From Phialocephala subalpina (taxonomy: Eukaryota; Ascomycota; Leotiomycetes; Helotiales; Mollisiaceae), in contig FJOG01000042.1 of NCBI GenBank assembly GCA_900073065.1, forward strand, positions 186,001-250,000: a stretch of 64,000 bases of DNA, given 5' to 3'. Below, piece after piece: positions 58,712-64,000 of this stretch. Both the position numbers and the translations under genes were made by a program. The notes under the pieces were generated by a model. The model worked only from the letters and a program-made list of their open reading frames with translations. It ran no database searches and was not told the DNA's origin. How positions within the stretch are numbered: position 1 is the first letter of the stretch; each line of letters opens with the position of its first letter.

Positions 58712-59571
58712 TTATGCTCGTACACCCGGCTGATTATACTCTCTCTTCAGCTTGTCTAGCTCAGCTTCTTTCTCCTTCAAGTCATCGGACATCTTATCCA
58801 TCAAGTCGTTGACCTTAACCCGCGCCTCCTCCAATCTCTTGATCTCCAGCTTCTCCGTCTCACGACTAAACGGTTGATCCGGTCTCGTCGTCAAAGGTAT
58901 CGATGCTGTTCGTTCACCAACACTACCAACCATACCACCCTTCATAACTCTTGTGCCCTTTCCTCCACCACCTTTTTCTCGAGGCATCGGACTCGTCAAT
59001 ATGTCGTAGAACTCATTATAAGGTTCGCTGAAGATCTGCTCTTCGTAGATCCAGCTCTTGATATCGGGTCCTCTCCGCATAGCTTCTTTGGCTTCTTCGG
59101 TATCTCCGTATGGGTGGAGTCGAAGGTGGTGGTATAGTGTTTGAGGTTTTTCGAGGGACTCGGGTACGTAGTAGATTTTGATGGTGATCTCGAATTCTCC
59201 CCATCCTGTTTCGTGAACTTCGAAGGCACCACCTGGCGGGACATCTTCAATCACTAGAGACTGCGTTAGCTACCGTGTTGGCATCAGAAGTCCTCGAAGA
59301 GTGTGGGATTTCTAGGAAGAGAAAGAGGTCGCATACTCCGCATAGGATTCGGAATTGATTCGTGCAGCTTGAATTGCACCTTCTTGCACCAGTAAGTGAT
59401 GTCTGTGTCATCAACACCTTTGACGAACACCGTCCACGAGTGCGTGTGGTCGGCTGGAGTACCCGGTGGTTTGGGGTTATCTTCGCCGAACAGCTTTGCA
59501 GTCGTTCCATAGATGAAAGGTCGATGTATTTGAACACCTTTGACGCGCTTTTGGTTGTTTGGAGGTGCCAT
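58712..59571 (-). CDS. YAF9: YEATS-domain protein Yaf9 (SWR1/NuA4 subunit)
   Basis: Two exons, 59337-59571 and 58712-59253 (83-nt intron), giving 258 aa. The YEATS domain covers about residues 8-160: VQIHRPFIYGTTAKLF, then HTHSWTVFVKG with the histone-binding aromatic neighbourhood, KVQFKLHESIPNP, ETGWGEFEITIKIYYV, and LYHHLRLHPYG. The C-terminus (about 205-250) is a coiled coil (LKEKEAELDKLKREYN) used to join the SWR1 and NuA4 complexes. It reads acetylated histone H3 and supports H2A.Z loading. It is divergent from the COQ11-like gene with 193 bp between ATGs, a probable shared promoter. Confidence 0.94.
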
Positions 59572-59764
59572 TCTGTGTGATTGTGTGGTGTTGAAAGTGA
59601 GATGTGGCGGGGAAAACGCGATGCGATTTTGAAGATCACCAATGCCGAGTTTAAAGTTTAGTGGCGGGCGCTAGTGCTGTAGGGTGGTCAATGCTTCTAG
59701 AAGTTGACCTCATCGGATGATTTTGATGGAAGCTTCTTGAGATGCTTTAAAATACGACTTCAAG

Positions 59765-60706
59765 ATGTCTACGACCAAGAGACTCGTTGTTTGTGGAGGG
59801 AATGGATTCCTGGGTTCGCGGATATGCAGGTCTGCCGTAGCCAGAGGATGGGACGTCACTTCAATCAGGTACGAATTTACCAAAAGCTCCGGGACATTCA
59901 GAAGCTTGAAAAGAAGCACATTTGCTAATAGGTTCTGCAGTCGATCCGGAGAGCCGACTTGGTCATCAGTCACGGCGTCCTCAACCCCACCGCCATGGGC
60001 GCATAAAGTCACTTGGGAACGAGCCGATATCCTCAAGCCCACGACATATGCCCCTCTTCTCAAAAACGCCGACTACGTAGTCCACAGCATGGGAATTTTA
60101 CTCGAAGCCGACTACAAAGGCGTGATATCAGGCAAGGAATCACCAATATCAGGTCTGCAACGGGCATTCTCAGCAACCAAAGGCGGTTCACACAATCCAC
60201 TGACGCGAAAATCCGGAGAGGACCTCAAACCACAAGAAAAAGACGGACAATTGACTTACGAACTTATGAACCGAGATTCAGCAATCACGCTAGCACAAGA
60301 GGCGACCAAGGAGAAAGTCCCTGCATTTGTATACATTTCAGCAGCAGGCGGGGCACCGGTGTTACCTAAGAGGTACATTGAGACGAAACGACAGGCAGAG
60401 AGCACGATTAGCAGCGAATTTCCAACAATGCGAGGCATCTTCATCAGACCAGGTTTCTTGTACGATAATTCGAGGGCGTTCACCGTACCAATGGCAGCTA
60501 TGACTGGCCTGGGTGCTGCTTTCAACAGCCTCACTGGTGGCATATTTGGCGGTATTATGGGTGCTGCTGGTGTGAAGCCTTTGAAGGCAGATGTGGTTGC
60601 CGAAGCCGTTGTGGAAGCCCTCAGCGATGAAACAGTGAAGGGGCCGGTGGCAACAAAGGAGATCGAAGACCTGGCACAGAAGTCTTGGAGGAAAGGCATG
60701 CTGTGA
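59765..60706 (+). CDS. Mitochondrial NAD(P)-binding oxidoreductase, Coq11-like
   Basis: Two exons, 59765-59868 and 59941-60706 (72-nt intron), giving 289 aa. The Rossmann motif VVCGGNGFLGSRIC (about residues 8-21) and the SISRSGEP turn after strand 2 (created at the splice join) match the atypical short-chain dehydrogenase group with yeast Coq11/Ylr290c and NDUFA9. FVYISAAGG and YIETKRQAE give the catalytic serine and Y-x3-K. Coq11 associates with the coenzyme Q synthesis complex at the mitochondrial inner membrane; the same role is inferred. The intron contains one copy of the dispersed motif (TCCGGGACATTCAGAA). It converges on SYF2. Confidence 0.87.
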   Translation: MSTTKRLVVCGGNGFLGSRICRSAVARGWDVTSIRYEFTKSSGTFRSLKRSTFANRFCSRSGEPTWSSVTASSTPPPWAHKVTWERADILKPTTYAPLLKNADYVVHSMGILLEADYKGVISGKESPISGLQRAFSATKGGSHNPLTRKSGEDLKPQEKDGQLTYELMNRDSAITLAQEATKEKVPAFVYISAAGGAPVLPKRYIETKRQAESTISSEFPTMRGIFIRPGFLYDNSRAFTVPMAAMTGLGAAFNSLTGGIFGGIMGAAGVKPLKADVVAEAVVEALSDETVKGPVATKEIEDLAQKSWRKGML

Positions 60707-60815
60707 AAGGCACGGCGGAATGTAAGATATAAGATCACTGCCCAAGGCCATGTATTCTAGTCTATTTTGAGAACTACGCAGCTCTGGAGACACTCCTCCC
60801 AATCGGCTACCAAAA

Positions 60816-61770
60816 TCATATCATAGTACCGCGCTCAAAGCTGTCCCGAATCTCTGCCGTGTACTGCGAATTGTTAGTTAAAGTTCAACATTATCACCAT
60901 CTGGGTTGGACATACCTTATTGTAGAACCTCGACAGCTTCTGGTTGAACTGCTTGTTTTTCTCGTTGATATAGGTAACATCTCCATCCTCGCCATTCTGT
61001 CCCATTCTCTCCTTCCTCTTCTTCAACCTAGCCTCCTCTGCCTGCTGCAAGTCCTTGACCAGTCTATCGACAGCGTCTTTCGGCGGCTTATGCTCCACAA
61101 ATCCTGTCGAGTCTGCCGTAGAGTAAAATGTGCCATCCTTATCCACCGCCACCAATTCTCCATCATCTGTCTCCACAATCTCTAGTCCTCCACTGGCAGC
61201 AGCTTTCTCGACCGCCGCCATCTTCTCCTTCTCGTAGTGATCCATATCAGGTTTCAGATCTCGGATTTGGCGCTTATAGACCTTTCTGCTATCCTGTCTG
61301 TAATCTTGGAATGCCTGATCATCTCGGTGAGCCTCTTTCTTCTTCAACCGCTTATCCCATCTCTCGCTCTCCTCGATCGTCCAGTCCCAGGCTCTCTTTC
61401 GCTCAAAGTCCCCACCTTCAGCCTCGACATCTGCCTTCATAAGATTATGGGACGCGATCGCCGATTTGCGATTCAGCGATGTGAGGAGATTCGGATCAGT
61501 TGCGAGTCGTTGTGATTCCAGCGTCGCCTCTTTCAAATTCTTCTGCGCCCCTGTTTTCGCACGCGCTTGAAGTGCCTTAAATCTCTCCATCCGCTCTTTG
61601 GCCTTTGTTGCGGCGTCTGAACTCGAGGTCGCGGTGGGCTCATCTTCCTGCTTTTCTTGCGCATTTTCTTCCTGGTTGCTTCCTGCCTCTGCTGCGGCAG
61701 TTGGGGCTTGTGCAGATTCCTCTCCGGCATCGGCCGTCGCCTTGGTCTTGCGTTTCTTTGCTGGAGGCAT
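60816..61770 (-). CDS. SYF2: Pre-mRNA-splicing factor Syf2
   Basis: Two exons, 60916-61770 and 60816-60863 (52-nt intron), giving 300 aa. A basic start (MPPAKKRKTK) suits nuclear import; an alanine/glutamate-rich low-complexity part follows up to about residue 55. The SYF2 domain runs from about 60 to the end, with RMERFKALQARAK, RKRAWDWTIEESERWDKRLKKK, QDYRQDSRKVYKRQIRDLKPD and FNQKLSRFYNKYTAEIRDSFERGT; the last part is completed only by the small second exon. Syf2 belongs to the NineTeen/Cef1 complex of the spliceosome. It is divergent from the next gene, 183 bp between ATGs. Confidence 0.94.
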
Positions 61771-61953
61771 GTTTTTGTGTATTGTGTATTGTGTATCGTG
61801 GGGTGGAGATATCTTGGAAGAAGGCTGAGAATGAATCTTGAAGGAGATAGGCACTAATCCAATTGGGACTAGCCTTTTCTGGGGAACACTTCACCCCAGA
61901 AACATATCGAATTCACAGCAACATGGAGCTCGAATGCCCATAATTTCGACAAC

Positions 61954-63684
61954 ATGAGAGGCAATGGAGGTATATGCCTCTTCTGCCGGCATACCCTCAG
62001 CTTGCGCAGTTCTTCTCGCGCTGCAAAACGATTTGCTTCCGATAGCCAACGAGAGCCCTACGTCCTCCCCCGTCTTGTTATCGACCTCGATGCTGCAGAC
62101 AGCAAGTATGTACGGCAGGCCGAGGAGGATGAGCTGAAGGAATGGCAACCAGATTCCTCAAAGATACCCAAAAAGCCTCCACGCTCGATCCCCGATTGGA
62201 AAAAGGGAACGATAATGCGGAGAGATCCAAACGGATTAAGTACAATCCAAGTCACTCCACCAGACTTGCTGACTTTCGCCCTTCTTGGAGATCCGAGTGG
62301 TGGATGGGACCCAAAGACACAATACTTGCGTGGCATATATCGATATCGCAAAATTGTTCCAGAGGATGGTGTTAACGCCAAAGTAATACAATTATCATCC
62401 GATTTTACACGCAACGCAACGGACCGCCTTTCTCTGGCTGGATTTGGGGAAGGCCAATACAAAGAGACAGTCATAACCAGACAGTTAGGACGAAATGATC
62501 GAGGTGGTTATGCCCATCTTGCGCGAATGATTACAATGCTCTCTACTACGAAAGAAAGCTGTTCATTCTTGGCAACACGGGGTAATATTATCTTGAAAGC
62601 GATCAAGAATTGTAGGAAAACCCAGAACCGAGAAAATCGCCGGACTATTGTCACCTCTAACATGGTGCTACTCCTATTGAACAATTTGCGGCTGAGCATG
62701 GAATCGAAAAGGATGTATGTCAATGGTCAATTTGGTAGTATAGGACTTTACTACGCGGCAAAGGCATGGAACCTACCTTCTATTCGCACATATCTCGAAA
62801 TATTGTCTGGAGAAGTTTTTCATGTAGCCGTGCCAGCAGCCACAAATCTTTCGGCATTCATTTCACGCCTTCTGGATGAGCCAGAAAGGGCGGTGGGGTC
62901 AACGATCCAGGCAGCAGTGGAACTTATTACGGGGTGGGACGTAAGCAAGGATTCAGCTCTACCAGGACATAGAAATCTCTCTTTCGCTTCTGTATTTGGC
63001 AGGCGCGAAAAGAACCACACCTTCACTTCGGCATATCTAGCGGGCCTGGCTGAATTGGGCCTGAAGGACACACTTCAAGTAGAGTGGGCAGCTGACTCGG
63101 GGATCGCAATTGGGAACAGGCTGTGGAAACCCAACACGAATCTCAGAGCACAGACTTTTGCAGCAGCTTTTCTTCTCGTTGGAGATAGGGATCGAGCTTT
63201 GTCGATACTTCAATCTGCTCCCCAGGACCAGACAGCAGAAGTCACTCTGAGCGATACTCTGCCCTCTTCCCAACTACCATTGAAGCAAGACGAAGAGATC
63301 ACTGAGGAAGCTGCTGATGAAGCCAACGATGGAAAAAGGGATGAAAAGACTGAACGGGGATCCTCACGACTGCGAGCACTCTTTCCGTTTTTCGAGAATC
63401 ACTACCGCTATCACAATGTCCACCCGAACGACCATCTCAAAGGAATTCTAGTGAACGCTCTAAACCATCTTCCGAATGATCCTGAGCAAATCTTGAGCAT
63501 ATTCGAGAAGTTCCTCATTCGCGATTATAGAGCGCCAGCTTCTCATAATGAGAGCATCAAGTATATTCAGTGGTTTGATGATGGGGCGGAGGGACTTGTA
63601 GTGATGGCGGAAGAGGGGGATGTTCCTCTGTATTGGAAGCCGGTGAGGGCAGAAGCAGAAGCAGCAACCCAAGCTGATGCGTAG
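61954..63684 (+). CDS. Unidentified protein, probably mitochondrial
   Basis: Single exon, 576 aa. The N-terminus (LCLFCRHTLSLR-like, RSSSRAAKRFAS) is rich in arginine and serine without acidic residues, a good mitochondrial presequence. The rest contains repeated helical stretches (LNNLRLSMESKRMY, YYAAKAWNLPSIRTYLEIL, AQTFAAAFLLVGDRDRALSIL) like the helical repeats of mitochondrial RNA-handling or translation-associated proteins, but I see no defined PPR motif. An acidic insert lies near 440-465 (DEEITEEAADEANDGKRDE) and a WFDDGAEGLVVMAEEGDVPLYW segment near the end. I do not recognise the family; it looks like a conserved uncharacterised ascomycete protein. Confidence 0.8.
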   Translation: MRGNGGICLFCRHTLSLRSSSRAAKRFASDSQREPYVLPRLVIDLDAADSKYVRQAEEDELKEWQPDSSKIPKKPPRSIPDWKKGTIMRRDPNGLSTIQVTPPDLLTFALLGDPSGGWDPKTQYLRGIYRYRKIVPEDGVNAKVIQLSSDFTRNATDRLSLAGFGEGQYKETVITRQLGRNDRGGYAHLARMITMLSTTKESCSFLATRGNIILKAIKNCRKTQNRENRRTIVTSNMVLLLLNNLRLSMESKRMYVNGQFGSIGLYYAAKAWNLPSIRTYLEILSGEVFHVAVPAATNLSAFISRLLDEPERAVGSTIQAAVELITGWDVSKDSALPGHRNLSFASVFGRREKNHTFTSAYLAGLAELGLKDTLQVEWAADSGIAIGNRLWKPNTNLRAQTFAAAFLLVGDRDRALSILQSAPQDQTAEVTLSDTLPSSQLPLKQDEEITEEAADEANDGKRDEKTERGSSRLRALFPFFENHYRYHNVHPNDHLKGILVNALNHLPNDPEQILSIFEKFLIRDYRAPASHNESIKYIQWFDDGAEGLVVMAEEGDVPLYWKPVRAEAEAATQADA

Positions 63685-64000
63685 AATATGTACATCATTC
63701 ACTGTACAGTGGGTAATCGTCATGATAATGTATCATCATAAGTGAAGATGCATCATTCACACGGTAGATGTTTTTTTCTCCTCTGCATTGCTTGATTTAA
63801 CTCGAGCCCGCACCTTCCAGAGGACCTTCGAAGCTAGCTAGCCAATTGTCTATACCGAACTTCCCAACTTTCGACAGGGAAATAGCCCCAAGTTCTTCGG
63901 GACTTCGGTCCGGAGTCCCTTCGCAAAGTGCGGGGGTTTCATCACTCGCATTCATGTGTTCGAGATTGGAGGGAAGCAGCCGTCAATCTGCTCGATAGCA
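63685..64000. other. Right end, intergenic
   Basis: 316 bp without a gene. A weak palindrome of the dispersed type is seen at about 63885-63905 (CCCCAAGTTCTTCGGGACTT). Confidence 0.45.

Noticed and set aside
1..64000. CRISPR arrays, bacterial operons, phage or plasmid features
   Set aside because: Introns, Pol III gene structure and fungal-only families show nuclear fungal DNA; no regularly spaced short direct repeats of CRISPR type were seen. The 119-bp units are far too long and diverged.

Overview
The window is nuclear DNA from a filamentous ascomycete (Pezizomycotina; a leotiomycete-type genome is my guess, not shown by the sequence). The grounds are many short introns (about 45-70 nt) with GT..AG ends and CTRAC-like branch sites, fungal-only families (DUF6590, DUF3824-like, HET, DUF1993, MDM34), and two almost pure A+T islands of the kind left by repeat-induced point mutation (RIP). 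Three runs of N (26988-27445, 41679-42190, 53013-53372) mark assembly gaps. All exon joins were worked out by eye from splice signals and frame; exon lengths add up to whole codons in every model given.

Layout. 1-3.7 kb: no recognisable gene. 3.7-10.6 kb: four metabolic genes, an octopine/nopaline-dehydrogenase-like enzyme (+), an MFS multidrug-type transporter (-), a SAM-dependent methyltransferase (-) and a cytochrome P450 (+), the last two divergent from a shared 655-bp promoter region with a TATA box on each side. This looks like a small secondary-metabolism-style group without a backbone synthase. 10.9-21.1 kb: two very large tandem genes on the minus strand (about 1529 and 1509 aa) that share a C-terminal module of about 720 aa and the same phase-1 intron, but carry different N-terminal modules (DUF6590 versus an arginine/serine-rich DUF3824-like region). 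21.9-30.7 kb: a housekeeping stretch, CCDC47-like ER protein (-), haspin kinase (+), UDP-glycosyltransferase (-, split by a gap that is probably spurious) and an equilibrative nucleoside transporter (+). 31.2 kb: an intron-containing tRNA-like gene. 31.3-39 kb: intergenic DNA rich in degenerate tandem and dispersed repeats around a C2H2 zinc-finger / nuclear protein locus. 39.3-44.1 kb: MDM34 (ERMES) and a DUF1993 protein.

45-57.6 kb is the dynamic part: a HET-domain pseudogene carrying two CAG-to-TAG stops, a BCS1-like AAA ATPase, a MITE-like element, two A+T islands, a 39-bp-armed inverted repeat, one intact HET gene (373 aa) and two HET fragments broken at the same codon. 58.7-63.7 kb returns to housekeeping genes: YAF9 (chromatin), a COQ11-like mitochondrial reductase, SYF2 (splicing) and an unidentified probable mitochondrial protein. 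A short imperfect palindrome (TGTCCC...GGGACATTGAAAA) recurs at least a dozen times between genes and in introns, mostly at 31-39 kb, and is the most unusual unexplained signal.
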